Counted from the stretch's first letter, positions 42,650-53,079 are shown. The stretch: 64,000 bases of DNA from MFD04716-140 sp963703125 (GCA_963703125.1 OY969790.1:1860001-1924000); one strand, 5' to 3'. A program made the numbers and translations. Notes: generated by a model not told the origin, from the letters alone.

Positions 42650-43453
42650 ATGATGAAAAATATATTGGTTCCAATAGGAACTTCTCCCGATGCACACCAT
42701 ACACTTCAATATGCGGTAGATTTCGCTCAGGAATTTTCGGCGCAACTCTATGTGATGGAAGTTTTTAATGTATCAATTGGGGCAGGCAGAAGTTTAAAAA
42801 ATGCCGAGGAAAAAGTAGCGGAAAGCAGCGTGGAACATCTTAAGGAGGTAATTGATAAAGTTGATACGAAGGACATTCATATTAAAGTAGCCACTTACAA
42901 TGGGGACTTAATAGATGGTTTAAAGGAAATTGATAGAGAATTAGGGATAGACTTAATCATTATTGCACCCAGAAGCAATGATGTTACCGAGGAGTTATTT
43001 TTGGGCCATACCTCGGGAAAGATTATCAAAAGAACCCAGATACCTACGCTCATTGTTCCAAGGGGCAGTGAACTAAAACCGTTGAAAACAATTTTGACCG
43101 CTTTTAGGTCGGGAGTGTTAAAGCGAAAAAGAATACTAGATCCGTTAATTGATATTAAAAAGAAATTTGGTGCAAAAGTAAACCTGCTTATGGTCAAGAC
43201 ACCAGGCTATTCCGATGACGATTTAAAAATTAATACCGCTTTGATGGACATAAGTTCGCATTTGACCTTGACCGAAGCTCCAACCACCTATTTGGGCGTA
43301 TTAGAGCATTTTCAATCACAGCACCCAGATCTATTATGTGTGTTTAGAAGAAAAAGAGGCTTTTTTAAAAATCTTTGGGAAAAGAATACAATTCCCAAAG
43401 CGGAATTCTATTCCCGAATTCCCGTTTTGGTATTGAGCGTCAAGAAAGATTGA
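42650..43453 (+). CDS. Universal stress protein (two-domain UspA family)
   Basis: The 267-residue protein starts MMKNILVPIGTSPDAHHTLQYA and has a first UspA domain ending in LFLGHTSGKIIKRTQIPTLIVPRG (about residues 115-138), the glycine pattern that binds ATP in this family being partly kept. The second half (about 140-267) is a degenerate second domain ending AEFYSRIPVLVLSVK. It is cytoplasmic. It lies downstream of a region rich in inverted repeats, which may regulate it. Confidence 0.87.
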   Translation: MMKNILVPIGTSPDAHHTLQYAVDFAQEFSAQLYVMEVFNVSIGAGRSLKNAEEKVAESSVEHLKEVIDKVDTKDIHIKVATYNGDLIDGLKEIDRELGIDLIIIAPRSNDVTEELFLGHTSGKIIKRTQIPTLIVPRGSELKPLKTILTAFRSGVLKRKRILDPLIDIKKKFGAKVNLLMVKTPGYSDDDLKINTALMDISSHLTLTEAPTTYLGVLEHFQSQHPDLLCVFRRKRGFFKNLWEKNTIPKAEFYSRIPVLVLSVKKD

Positions 43454-43501
43454 TTTGTACTTTGATACTTTGCCAAAAAGTATTTCCTTTGAGGCCTAAA
43501 T

Positions 43502-43579
<78 letters not shown>

Positions 43580-43581
43580 AG

Positions 43582-43608
43582 AACCATCACGGAAGTGATG
43601 GTTTTTTG
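43582..43608 (+). terminator. Intrinsic terminator after tRNA-Ala
   Basis: Arms AACCATCAC and GTGATGGTT around GGAA, followed by a T run. It begins four bases after the tRNA. Confidence 0.88.
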
Positions 43609-43681
43609 TTTTAAGAAAACAATAACCTTTAGTTTTTTTGATTCTGGCCAACGATATTTATTTTCACTTAAAATTAGCATG

Positions 43682-44393
43682 ATGGATATAAAGGGTAAAG
43701 TAGCTTACATAACAGGTGGTTCAAAAGGAATTGGGCTCGGAGTGGCGAAAGTATTGTTGGATGCGGGCATGAAAGTGGCGATTAGCGGAAGAAATTCGGA
43801 TGCCTTGAAGCAAGCAAAAAAATATTTAGGAGGTTCGGATGAAGTATTTTCTCTTGAGTCTGATGTCACAAAACTCAAGGATGAAGAAACTGCCACAAAA
43901 AAAATAATGGAAAAATGGGGACATATAGATGTTGTTTTGGCCAACGCCGGAGTCGGTTTTTTTTGCCCCAATAGATCAAATGACTGAAGGCCAGTGGCAT
44001 GCAATGGTCAATACAAATTTAAACGGCGTGTACCATACTTTAAAGGCAACTGTTGAAGCCTTAAAGAAATCCAAAGGTTATTACATGACACTGGCAAGTT
44101 TAGCCGGAACCAATTTTTTTGAGTCAGGGGCGGGGTACAATGCGACGAAATTTGGAGTTGTGGGTTTTACACAGGCCGCCATGTTAGATCTTCGTAAGTA
44201 CGATATTAAGGTTTCTACCATCATGCCCGGATCTGTGGCAACGCATTTTAACGGACATATACCCAGTGATAGCGACGCGTGGAAAATACAGCCTGAGGAT
44301 ATTGGGAACATTGTTTTAGACCTGTTACGAATGAATCCTAGGACATTGCCAAGTAAGATAGAGGTTCGGCCAACAAGACCGGACAAGAAATAA
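43682..44393 (+). pseudogene. Short-chain dehydrogenase/reductase, frameshifted at a T8 tract
   Basis: Two overlapping frames together make one SDR of about 236 residues. The first part has the NAD(P) motif ITGGSKGIGLGVA and ends LANAGVG; the second resumes with FFAPIDQMTEGQWHAMVNTN and carries the Tyr and Lys of GYNATKFGVVG and the later VSTIMPGSVATHF. The break is at eight T (43957-43964), where seven would keep the frame GVGFFAP. This may be a real inactivation, a phase-variable slip site or a miscounted homopolymer. The substrate is unknown. Confidence 0.82.
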
Positions 44394-44394
44394 G

Positions 44395-47148
44395 TTAAAC
44401 CTTTTTTTCAACAAAGGGAATGTTAGGGTTGCATATCTCCAATATCAACTTTTTAAGCACATCATAGAACAGGCCCAGTGTTTCCTTTGTAATACTATGT
44501 TCTTTGGTATTTCCGCCATGAACGCCCTTTACACTGAACCTCATTATGCCGGCATTTAAATTCTTAAAAGTGATAATTCCGGCCTCCGCATTTTCAAATG
44601 GATCTTTATGTTTGTACATAAGGCAGTAGCATAGTAGTTGAAAGGCTTTACTGTAGTCATATTCGGCAATGATATTTTCCCAATCGGAAATGGTTACATT
44701 TTTAGGTTCAACTTTACCCGTTTTATAGTCAACAATTCTTAATATGCCGTCTTTGATATCAATACGGTCAATTTTCCCGCGAAGTATAACAGGAAAGTTG
44801 AGCTCAGGGATGTTTAGAGGTATCGCAAGGTTTTCCTCAAGCCCTAAAATTTTGATTTTACTTGATTTTACTTCTTCAATTTCAAGATCTATGAATCGCT
44901 CTACATATCTTATAATTACATGAAAGGCTATAAGATTTTTACCTCGGGCAGTATTTCCATCTAGATAGCTTTTGGCAAAATGGTGTTTAACGAGGCCTTT
45001 GATCTTAGGTTTCAATGATTTTAAGTAGCTCTCCGTAAGGTATTCTCCTTGCACAGGAAGATATAGGTCTTCCAATGTATCATGCACAATGGTCCCAAAG
45101 GTATTAGCCGCAACCGTTTCCTCAACTTCTAAAACTTCTTTAATGCCAAGGAGGTTTTGTTTGTAAAAATCTATCGGGTTTCGAATATAATTACTAAGTG
45201 AGGAGGGTGAAAAGCCTTTGCCGGCTAGATCGTTGATCAAATTCATTAGGCTTTCATCCTTTTCTATTCTTTCAACTTTTGATTCAATCGCATTGATTTT
45301 AGGGGCTGCAATTATATTTTTGATATCTTTTATTTTTGACTCATCCGTTTGCAATTGGCTAATAAGCCTGCTTTTTTCCCCGCCTTCCAGCACATCTGGC
45401 TCCGTATTATAGAGCAAATAAACATTTTTCGCGCGTTGCAAGAGCCTATAAAAATGATATGTATAAATGGCGTCTTTTTCTTTATAAGTTGGCAAGCCAA
45501 AAACAATTTTAAGGTCAAAGGGTATAAATGAATTATTGGATTTCCCGGAAGGAAGAATTCCTTCGTTTACAGAAGTTATGATGACAGTTTCAAAATCAAG
45601 ATTACGGCTTTCTAACATACCCATAATCTGAAGCCCTTCTAAGGGATCGCCCTGATAGTCCATTGTTTCGGAGGAGAGCAATTCACGGTACAGACTTTGA
45701 AGTGATTTAAGGTCGGTAATGAAATCTTGTTTTAGGAGTAAATCAAAAATTTGGTTGAACAAAGTATGAAAACGATATAATACCTCAATACTTAATGACT
45801 CCGCGGTATTTTGTAGTTTTAATTTTAGCTCATTAATGATCCCCAAACACTTTTCCACTATTTTTAATGGACTGACTTTATCTTCAAAAAATAGTAGCTG
45901 TACGGGACTAGAATCATTTTCAACCATTGACTGAAGGGTTCTTGGATCTAAATGGGTTAGATTTCTACTTTTTATAATGGCACTTATTTTTTGTGCGGCA
46001 TTTTCATCCTCAGATCTCAACACTATTTGTACTGATGGGTGCGCCAAAAATTTCTCAATGCTCCTATAGTACCAACCTGAAGAATCAGTATATACATAAA
46101 GATCAATGAATTGGTCGAAAAGATCGGCTAATTGGGTATGTCGTAACGGAGAACCCATTGTAATGTTGACCGCATTAATTTCTTCGGGGATCGAATTAAG
46201 GATGGGATTTAAGAGGGTTTCATCGCCGAGCACCAGAGCAGTCTTTTTGAGTGAAGCAGCGTTTTCGCTAGATAGATCGGATAAGATGGAACCCACATAT
46301 TTTGCCTGTGAAATATTTTTGGGGACCCCAATAATCTGTATGTTTTTCGGAGTGGAATAGTGATTACTTACCCCTTGAAGCTGACTTTCTTTAAAATATG
46401 GCCAATTTTGTTTGTATTTGCGAATGAAATGACCCGCATCATGTATGGGGTCATTCAGAAAATAGGCGTCAATATCCCAATATATTTCTGCCAAAGAGCA
46501 AGAGAGCAGCTCTTGAATTATTTCACTTTCCGCGGTATTTAGAGCGTTAAAGCCAATGAATAGGTGTTTATTGGGGTTTTGGGCAATGTAGCTGCTTAAA
46601 TTATTTCTTGCAGATCGGTAGACGAGCCCTTGATAACCAATGCCCCGTTCTTTCAAATACTGATTGAAGTGACTGTAAAGATTTTCTATATTATTCCAAA
46701 ACTTAAGATAGTCCTCCATCATTTTGGTTTTTTTGATCTCAGGAGACCAAATTGAAATTTCCTGGACAGAGGATAAGTTTGAGAAAAAAACCTTAGGATC
46801 AATTAGATGTCTATCAATCTCATTGAAATCTTGGATAAGGGTCTGTCCCCATTTTGAGAAGGCGTGAAAATTATCCAATTCTCCTTTTCCGTTACTTCGA
46901 TAGGTTTCATATAATCCAAAAAGTAATTCGGTGTTATTGGCAAAGGCTATACCGGAGATGTTTTCAATAAAACTTTCGACACTGTAGATTTTTGGAGAAA
47001 AAATGGTCTTTCCAACGACCTTCGCAATGGCGGACCTCAAAAAATTCCCTGCGCGTTTACTGGGTAGAACTATAACAATATCCTGAATGTTTTGTTGCCT
47101 TTGCAATAAATCGACAACGGTACTTTCTAAGAAACTTTGCATTCCCAA
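44395..47148 (-). CDS. PD-(D/E)XK nuclease family protein, AddB-like
   Basis: The 917-residue protein ends with a RecB-type nuclease domain: VILRGKIDRIDIKDGILRIVDYKTGKVEP (about residue 790) has the Asp and the D-x-K of the PD-(D/E)XK centre. The N-terminal part starts like AddB (VVLPSKRAGNF-like IVLPSKRAGNFLRSAIAK), with the helicase-like region degenerate and without a Walker A. Together with the AddA-like helicase at 49905 it should form the AddAB-type enzyme that processes double-strand breaks. The two genes are separated by ompA and kbl. Confidence 0.85.
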   Translation of the reverse strand: MGMQSFLESTVVDLLQRQQNIQDIVIVLPSKRAGNFLRSAIAKVVGKTIFSPKIYSVESFIENISGIAFANNTELLFGLYETYRSNGKGELDNFHAFSKWGQTLIQDFNEIDRHLIDPKVFFSNLSSVQEISIWSPEIKKTKMMEDYLKFWNNIENLYSHFNQYLKERGIGYQGLVYRSARNNLSSYIAQNPNKHLFIGFNALNTAESEIIQELLSCSLAEIYWDIDAYFLNDPIHDAGHFIRKYKQNWPYFKESQLQGVSNHYSTPKNIQIIGVPKNISQAKYVGSILSDLSSENAASLKKTALVLGDETLLNPILNSIPEEINAVNITMGSPLRHTQLADLFDQFIDLYVYTDSSGWYYRSIEKFLAHPSVQIVLRSEDENAAQKISAIIKSRNLTHLDPRTLQSMVENDSSPVQLLFFEDKVSPLKIVEKCLGIINELKLKLQNTAESLSIEVLYRFHTLFNQIFDLLLKQDFITDLKSLQSLYRELLSSETMDYQGDPLEGLQIMGMLESRNLDFETVIITSVNEGILPSGKSNNSFIPFDLKIVFGLPTYKEKDAIYTYHFYRLLQRAKNVYLLYNTEPDVLEGGEKSRLISQLQTDESKIKDIKNIIAAPKINAIESKVERIEKDESLMNLINDLAGKGFSPSSLSNYIRNPIDFYKQNLLGIKEVLEVEETVAANTFGTIVHDTLEDLYLPVQGEYLTESYLKSLKPKIKGLVKHHFAKSYLDGNTARGKNLIAFHVIIRYVERFIDLEIEEVKSSKIKILGLEENLAIPLNIPELNFPVILRGKIDRIDIKDGILRIVDYKTGKVEPKNVTISDWENIIAEYDYSKAFQLLCYCLMYKHKDPFENAEAGIITFKNLNAGIMRFSVKGVHGGNTKEHSITKETLGLFYDVLKKLILEICNPNIPFVEKKV

Positions 47149-47201
47149 ATTTACAGATTATTGCCTTTAGGAATCCATGGATATTTGATTTTGTAGAATA
47201 A

Positions 47202-47231
47202 AAAAAGCTCCGCATTTGCGGAGCTTTTTAA
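47202..47231 (-). terminator. Intrinsic terminator after the OmpA gene
   Basis: Arms AAAAAGCTCCGC and GCGGAGCTTTTT with loop ATTT pair perfectly, and T runs follow on both strands. It lies 23 bases past the stop of the OmpA family gene. Confidence 0.9.
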
Positions 47232-47253
47232 TATTAAGTCAATTGAACTTTTC

Positions 47254-48600
47254 TTATTTTACTAAGTTGATTTCAACTCTTCTGTTTTGTTTTCTTCCAG
47301 CAGCAGTGTTGTTGGTAGCGATAGGTTTGTCTTCACCATAACCAACTGCAGATAATCTGAAAGCATCAATTCCTTTATCAACCAAGAACTCTTTTACAGA
47401 AAGGGCTCTAGCTTCAGAAAGTGATTGATTTGTTTTATTACTTCCTTGAGCATCAGTATGACCTTCAACAGTAAATTTGGCCGTTGGGTACTCTTTCAAG
47501 ATGGTAATAATATCAACCATAACTGAAGTAGACTCAGCTTTGATAGAAGATTTACCAGTATCGAACAAGATAGTTCTAGCATAGTCGTTCAATTGTTTTT
47601 GAACTTCTTCTGTTACTTCAGGACATCCTTCGTTAGCAACAGTACCGGCAACGTCTGGACATTTATCATCTTTGTCTAGAACACCATCGTTGTCCTTATC
47701 TTGGTAAGGGCAGCCTTTGTTTGCAGCTGGACCAGCTTCGTTTGGACAATCGTCATCTTTGTCGGCAACACCATCACCATCAGCATCTGGACAACCAGCT
47801 AAAGCGGCAAGGCCAGCTTCATTAGGACAGGCATCATCTTTATCGGCAACACCATCACCATCGGCATCTGGGCAACCGTTCATTTCTTTTGAACCAGCTT
47901 CGTTAGGACAGCTATCTTTGCTATCCTCAATTCCGTCACCGTCAGCATCTGGACAACCATTGAAAGCCTCTAAACCAGCAACTTCTGGACAAGCATCATC
48001 TTTATCGTAAATTCCATCGCCATCAGTATCAGTACCTCCAAATTTAACAGCGATACCGGCCATATGTTGCCAATGTTTAGGCAAATAATCTTCGAAAGCA
48101 TGTTTGTATGAAGTTTGAACTGTAAGTCCAATATTTTCTGTAAACCAGAAATTGATACCTACACCTCCGTTGGCAGTACCTGCACCGATTTCATCTACCC
48201 ATGTGTAACCACCACCGATTTCAATAAATGGATCAATTGCGGTCTCCTTTAGGAAATTGTACTTAATTGTACCATCAATACCATAGTAAGAAAGGTCATC
48301 AGCTGCAACATCTCCTAATTTACTAATTTTGTTCAATGAACCTCTTGCTCCAACTGAGAAGCCGCTACCAACAGATTTTGATAGACCAACATACGAAATA
48401 GATGGAAGGATGTTCCAATGATCTGTTGCATTGAAGAACTCATTTCCAAAAGAACTTACATCACCAGTGGGATATACGTCTACGGCATTTACCCCAAAAC
48501 TTACCTGCCAAGGGTTATTCTCGTCTTGCGCTTGTATGCTGTTAAAACCTACCACAAGTAGGGCAACAACCAATAATTTGCTAAGATGTTTCATGTTCAA
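47254..48600 (-). CDS. OmpA family porin-like protein with thrombospondin type 3 repeats
   Basis: The 448-residue protein has a signal peptide (LLVVALLVVGFNSIQA), an N-terminal eight-strand barrel (about 25-185), five calcium-binding TSP3 repeats (DADGDGVADKDDACPN-like units, about 190-330) and a C-terminal OmpA peptidoglycan-binding domain (TILFDTGKSSI, FTVEGHTDAQGSN, RRVEINLVK). It links the outer membrane to peptidoglycan and is usually among the most abundant proteins of Flavobacteria, which agrees with its near-consensus promoter. Confidence 0.95.
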   Translation of the reverse strand: MNMKHLSKLLVVALLVVGFNSIQAQDENNPWQVSFGVNAVDVYPTGDVSSFGNEFFNATDHWNILPSISYVGLSKSVGSGFSVGARGSLNKISKLGDVAADDLSYYGIDGTIKYNFLKETAIDPFIEIGGGYTWVDEIGAGTANGGVGINFWFTENIGLTVQTSYKHAFEDYLPKHWQHMAGIAVKFGGTDTDGDGIYDKDDACPEVAGLEAFNGCPDADGDGIEDSKDSCPNEAGSKEMNGCPDADGDGVADKDDACPNEAGLAALAGCPDADGDGVADKDDDCPNEAGPAANKGCPYQDKDNDGVLDKDDKCPDVAGTVANEGCPEVTEEVQKQLNDYARTILFDTGKSSIKAESTSVMVDIITILKEYPTAKFTVEGHTDAQGSNKTNQSLSEARALSVKEFLVDKGIDAFRLSAVGYGEDKPIATNNTAAGRKQNRRVEINLVK

Positions 48601-48628
48601 ATTTTTAAGTTTAAGTGTTTATTAGCTG

Positions 48629-48658
48629 CAAATGTAAGTTGTTAAATATTATTAACAA
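48629..48658 (-). promoter_or_regulatory. Promoter of the OmpA family gene
   Basis: Read on the minus strand, TTG (48658-48656) is followed after exactly 19 bases by TACATTTG (48636-48629). This is a full match to the Bacteroidetes consensus. The leader would be only about 22 bases long. Confidence 0.85.
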
Positions 48659-48707
48659 AATCAATTTCTTATTTTTTTTAACACCTTTCATGGAAAAAAT
48701 AACACAT

Positions 48708-49901
48708 TTAAACGATTTTTAACTCTTTCCCAACTTCAATAAATGCCCTGATTGCTTTGTCAAGATGTGCTATTTCATGGGCTGCGGACAGTTGTACTCT
48801 AATGCGCGCCTTATTTTTAGGTACTACGGGAAAGAAAAATCCTATAACATAAATGCCTTTTTTCAGTAACATATTTGCCATTTGCTGGGCTAGTTTTGCC
48901 TCATAGAGCATAACTGGAACGATGGCAGAATCACCATTTATGATGTCAAAACCAGCCTTTAGCATACCTTCTTTGAAGTATTTTGCGTTTCTCTGCAATT
49001 TATCCCTTAGGGCCGTATCGTTTTCAAGCATATCAAATACTTTGATTGAGGCACCTACAATAGCTGGGGCCAGTGAATTTGAGAACAAATAGGGACGAGA
49101 GCGTTGCCGGAGGATCTCTATTATTTCCTTTTTACCAGTGGTATAACCCCCCATAGCGCCACCTAGTGCTTTTCCTAGTGTACCTGTAATTATGTCCACT
49201 CGGTCCATAACTCCTTTTTCCTCAAGTGTTCCTCTACCGGTTTTTCCGATAAAACCTGCAGCATGGCATTCGTCTATCATCACAAGGGCATCGTATTTGT
49301 CGGCGAGGTCACATATTTTATCTAAAGGCGCAACAAGGCCATCCATTGAGAAAACACCATCCGTAACTATGATCTTAAAGCGGGCCTTATCGGCATCGGC
49401 CTTTTTTAGTTGTTCTTCAAGATCGCCCATGTCGCTATTCGCGTACCTATACCTCTTTGCTTTACATAGTCTTACACCATCTATTATAGAAGCATGATTT
49501 AAAGAATCTGAAATAATGGCGTCCTGATCTGAAAACAGCGGTTCAAAAACACCACCGTTCGCATCAAATGCAGCCGCGTACAATATGGTATCCTCTGTGC
49601 CATAAAAAGCTGCAATTTTTTTCTCAAGTTCTTTATGAATATCCTGGGTTCCACAAATAAAGCGAACTGAGGACATTCCGAACCCATGTGTATCCATGGC
49701 ATCCTTCGCTGCTTGAATTACATCAGGATGGGAGGACAGACCTAGATAATTGTTCGCACAAAAATTAATAACCTCTTCGCCCGTTGAAATCTTAATGACA
49801 GCGTCTTGGGGAGTAGTAATGATCCGTTCTTGTTTAAAAAGCCCTTCTTCCCTTATGGTTTCCAGTTCTTGCTGCAAGTGTTCTTTGATTTTTCCGTACA
49901 T
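48708..49901 (-). CDS. kbl: Glycine C-acetyltransferase (2-amino-3-ketobutyrate CoA ligase)
   Basis: Kbl splits 2-amino-3-ketobutyrate with CoA into glycine and acetyl-CoA in threonine breakdown. The 397-residue PLP enzyme has NFCANNYLGLSSHPDV, the substrate loop, VMIDECHAAGFIGKTGRGT (the Asp and His that hold PLP) and the PLP lysine in ITGTLGKALGGAMGGY. Length and motifs are complete. It starts four bases after the AddA-like gene ends on the same strand, so they are likely one transcript even though the functions are unrelated. Confidence 0.94.
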   Translation of the reverse strand: MYGKIKEHLQQELETIREEGLFKQERIITTPQDAVIKISTGEEVINFCANNYLGLSSHPDVIQAAKDAMDTHGFGMSSVRFICGTQDIHKELEKKIAAFYGTEDTILYAAAFDANGGVFEPLFSDQDAIISDSLNHASIIDGVRLCKAKRYRYANSDMGDLEEQLKKADADKARFKIIVTDGVFSMDGLVAPLDKICDLADKYDALVMIDECHAAGFIGKTGRGTLEEKGVMDRVDIITGTLGKALGGAMGGYTTGKKEIIEILRQRSRPYLFSNSLAPAIVGASIKVFDMLENDTALRDKLQRNAKYFKEGMLKAGFDIINGDSAIVPVMLYEAKLAQQMANMLLKKGIYVIGFFFPVVPKNKARIRVQLSAAHEIAHLDKAIRAFIEVGKELKIV

Positions 49902-49904
49902 AAT

Positions 49905-52900
49905 CTAAATGAATTCTGATTCTACCGTTTCGTTAATGTATATAATTATCTTGTTTTCAATTTTATAACCCATTTCGTGAAGAGCCCCGGCGTAGCTTAG
50001 AACTTGATCATAGTAACTTACATTCCTTTTACCTGTCTTATAATCCATGATGGTTGCCTTGTCTTCTCTAATAACGATACGATCCGGGCGTAGGATCGAA
50101 CCATTATTTGCAATAATATCGCGTTCGTTAAGTACCAAAGAACCATCCTTATAAAAATCACGAAGTTCCTCGTTATTAATAATTTGGTTGATTTTGGACT
50201 CAATATCGGCAACATCTTCTACCGCTAAATCCCCATTTCGCTTCAAAGTGGCAAGTGCTTTTGATACGTCCTTTTCAGTTTCTATGAGCCCTAATATTGA
50301 GTGTATGAGATTGCCCCGAACTCTAGCTGCACCAACTTCTGTATCCCATAAATTGCCCGACTTTGCTAAAATTCTAAATTCAGGTCTTTCTTTATAGGTG
50401 TATTTATATACGATGTTTTCTTGGGAAGTTACCTCTGAATTATTGGTATTCATTTCCAAATTGCCAAAAGTATACTGGGATTGGATACCATCCCAAAGCC
50501 CTTTTTGTTTTAGGTAGTGTATAAAAAGTCCTGAATAATAGTCAATTTTGTGTTCTCCGTTTTTGGAAAGGTCTTTCTCGCTAATTATGAACAAAGCTTT
50601 TTCTGCACGGGTAAGGGCTACATATAGCACATTAAAAGCATCCAGCTCAAGTTTGTGTTGCTCTTCATCATAAAAAATTTTGGCTGCCGGGCCATAGTCT
50701 GCCACTTCCTGTTTTTTGCTGATCAACAATTCGGTAAAGCCTTCTAAAGTACCATCCGGTATTGGCAACCACAATTTTGGATCAATCTCTTTGTATATAT
50801 GGGAATTTGCGAATGGAAAGATGACAATGGGAAACTCCAACCCCTTTGCTTTATGAACTGACATTATTTGCAGGGCATCCACATTTTCAGGAGCGGTTAT
50901 GCCCAAATTATCTTTCTTCTTTTCCCAATACAAAAGAAATGTCTGAATTCCTGTTCCTTCCCTCTGTTCTACCTCAAAGACCACATCCATAAAATAGGTC
51001 ACATACGCGTCCGAATCTTCGGCGAGTGCAAAAATCTTTATGGCATATTCCAAACCGTCATATACAGAGACTTGTTTAAATCGCTCAAGGTCAAGGTCGT
51101 ATTGCAATTTCAAAAATTTACCTAAGCACCTTAGGTTTTCTTTAATAAACGGATGCTTTTTGCCACTATCCTGTACTAAGTAGTTGAGTATATCATAACT
51201 TGTTTCCAGCTCTTGATGAATGCTATATTGTAATAGGTCTATTAGAAACTTTACTTTTAAACTACTTTTAATTAAAAGAGAATCCGCAGAAATGACAGGA
51301 ATACCTTTTTGCGTCAAAAAATCCGCCAGAATGATACCATGTTTATTGTCACGTACAAGAATGACCATATCGTTTAGGCTGTAATTTTTTTCTAAAACTG
51401 TTTGGATTGTTTTAAATACCTCTTTGCAATAGAGGTCTTCCAAACCAAAATCTTCTTCTTTTTCAATAAAACAATAATTTACATAGCCACCGGGCTTGGA
51501 ATTATGCCCTTGCTTGTTTCCTTCCAGAAAAAGAGTTTGATAAATTTGATTATTTAGAATTGGACATGTAACCGTGAAGAAATCATTGTTATGCTTTACG
51601 ATCACTTCATAACTTCGGAAATTTCTTGGAAGCGATTCAATTTGTGGATGAACAACAAAGGGATTATTCTTTTCATTTACCAAGTTTAAGAATTGTTCTG
51701 CCTTGCCGCCACGCCAGCGATATATTGCCTGCTTTGCATCCCCCACTAATAAAAGGGAGCCTCTTTTTCCCTGAAGATCCTCACTTTCAAGTGCATTACC
51801 AATAAGTGGAATTAAATTGGACCATTGCATTTCCGATGTGTCTTGAAATTCGTCCACAAAATAATGGCGATATTTTTCGCCGAGGCGCTCGTAGATAAAG
51901 GGAGCGGGCTGGTCTTTTATCTGGTTGGATATGATTGTGTTAAATTCGGAAATGGACAATTGATCCCGATCGGTTTGAATTTTTTTTACCTCGTTTTGAA
52001 TGGCATTTAGCAACGTTAAGGGAACAATATTGTTATACACATTCTTCAAAAATGCCCGGGTATAAACCTTGGACTTTATTTGTAAATATATTTCTAAAAT
52101 TCGGGGTGCAAGGGTACTTTTAGGGCTGATGTTGACCTTTAGTATTTTACCGTCTACAAGATTTTCCTCTAACTTGTTTTTATAGAGGAGGATTGGGTCA
52201 AAAGTAGCCTCTTTTAATTTTTTAAAATGATTTGGCAATGTTTCCCTAGGAAAGTCAGAATAGTCAAAACCCTCTTCCTTTATAATATCAAGTGCATTTT
52301 GGGATTTTTGGATGATCAGTTGTTCAATCGACTTTATTTGTCCAATAATTTCATTCTTAAGTTTGGAAAAATCACGAATTTGCTTGAATTGCAGTTTTTC
52401 AAGATGAAGGGAATGATTCTCATTGAAAAGCAGCTTTCCAATTTTGTTCAAATCAAAAGATATGTCCCAGTTCCTATCGCCTTCTATTTTTTCAAGGGCA
52501 AAGTCAATCAGTACCTGGGTAAGTTCCTCATCTTCCCCCGCCTTGTCAATAAGTTTTGCAACAGCTTCATCCAATAATAAGGCCGTATCCAATACGACTT
52601 CGAAGTTTTGTGGTAATCTTAGGTCTCGGGCAAAGGTTCGGATGATTCTGTGCGTAAATTTATCTATGGTTGAAACATCAAAGAAAGCATAATTGTGAAG
52701 AATCTCCTTTAAAACAATTTTCGACTTTTTACGCAGTGTACCCGCATCAACATGAAGCTCATCACAAATTTCGGCAAACATACTTGTGGATTCCCTGGGA
52801 ACTTCTGAAAGGCTAAAATTGAACAAGCTGTCCAATATTCTTCTTTTCATTTCACTGACTGCCTTATTGGTAAAGGTAATGGCCAATATTTGACGTGAAC

Positions 52901-53003
52901 TATTTTTGGAGGAAAGAACAATTTTAAGATATGCTTTGGCCAAGGTATAGGTCTTGCCAGAGCCAGCAGAGGCATTATATATTTTAAAAGAGGCTTCCTG
53001 CAC
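49905..53003 (-). CDS. UvrD/Rep-type helicase with C-terminal nuclease-like domain, AddA-like
   Basis: The 1032-residue protein is a superfamily 1 helicase: Walker A ASAGSGKT at residues 11-18, ITFTNKAVSEMKRRIL, VDEFQDTSEMQW (Walker B), GDAKQAIYRWRGG and the later VHKAKGLEFPIVIFP and LYVALTRAEKALFI. The C-terminal end has a RecB-like DRIVIREDKATIMDYKTGK nuclease motif. It should pair with the AddB-like protein at 44395. The start codon fits the short leader between it and the divergent sod gene (119 bases). Confidence 0.9.
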   Translation of the reverse strand: MQEASFKIYNASAGSGKTYTLAKAYLKIVLSSKNSSRQILAITFTNKAVSEMKRRILDSLFNFSLSEVPRESTSMFAEICDELHVDAGTLRKKSKIVLKEILHNYAFFDVSTIDKFTHRIIRTFARDLRLPQNFEVVLDTALLLDEAVAKLIDKAGEDEELTQVLIDFALEKIEGDRNWDISFDLNKIGKLLFNENHSLHLEKLQFKQIRDFSKLKNEIIGQIKSIEQLIIQKSQNALDIIKEEGFDYSDFPRETLPNHFKKLKEATFDPILLYKNKLEENLVDGKILKVNISPKSTLAPRILEIYLQIKSKVYTRAFLKNVYNNIVPLTLLNAIQNEVKKIQTDRDQLSISEFNTIISNQIKDQPAPFIYERLGEKYRHYFVDEFQDTSEMQWSNLIPLIGNALESEDLQGKRGSLLLVGDAKQAIYRWRGGKAEQFLNLVNEKNNPFVVHPQIESLPRNFRSYEVIVKHNNDFFTVTCPILNNQIYQTLFLEGNKQGHNSKPGGYVNYCFIEKEEDFGLEDLYCKEVFKTIQTVLEKNYSLNDMVILVRDNKHGIILADFLTQKGIPVISADSLLIKSSLKVKFLIDLLQYSIHQELETSYDILNYLVQDSGKKHPFIKENLRCLGKFLKLQYDLDLERFKQVSVYDGLEYAIKIFALAEDSDAYVTYFMDVVFEVEQREGTGIQTFLLYWEKKKDNLGITAPENVDALQIMSVHKAKGLEFPIVIFPFANSHIYKEIDPKLWLPIPDGTLEGFTELLISKKQEVADYGPAAKIFYDEEQHKLELDAFNVLYVALTRAEKALFIISEKDLSKNGEHKIDYYSGLFIHYLKQKGLWDGIQSQYTFGNLEMNTNNSEVTSQENIVYKYTYKERPEFRILAKSGNLWDTEVGAARVRGNLIHSILGLIETEKDVSKALATLKRNGDLAVEDVADIESKINQIINNEELRDFYKDGSLVLNERDIIANNGSILRPDRIVIREDKATIMDYKTGKRNVSYYDQVLSYAGALHEMGYKIENKIIIYINETVESEFI

Positions 53004-53079
53004 GGGATTTTAGCCGCAAATTACATAATCTTCAACAGTTCTTAACAAATAATTAGGCCATTATATATGTTAAAAAACG

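Noticed and set aside
47640..48030. DNA repeats in the OmpA gene as a separate repeat element
   Set aside because: They are the coding sequence of the thrombospondin type 3 repeats.
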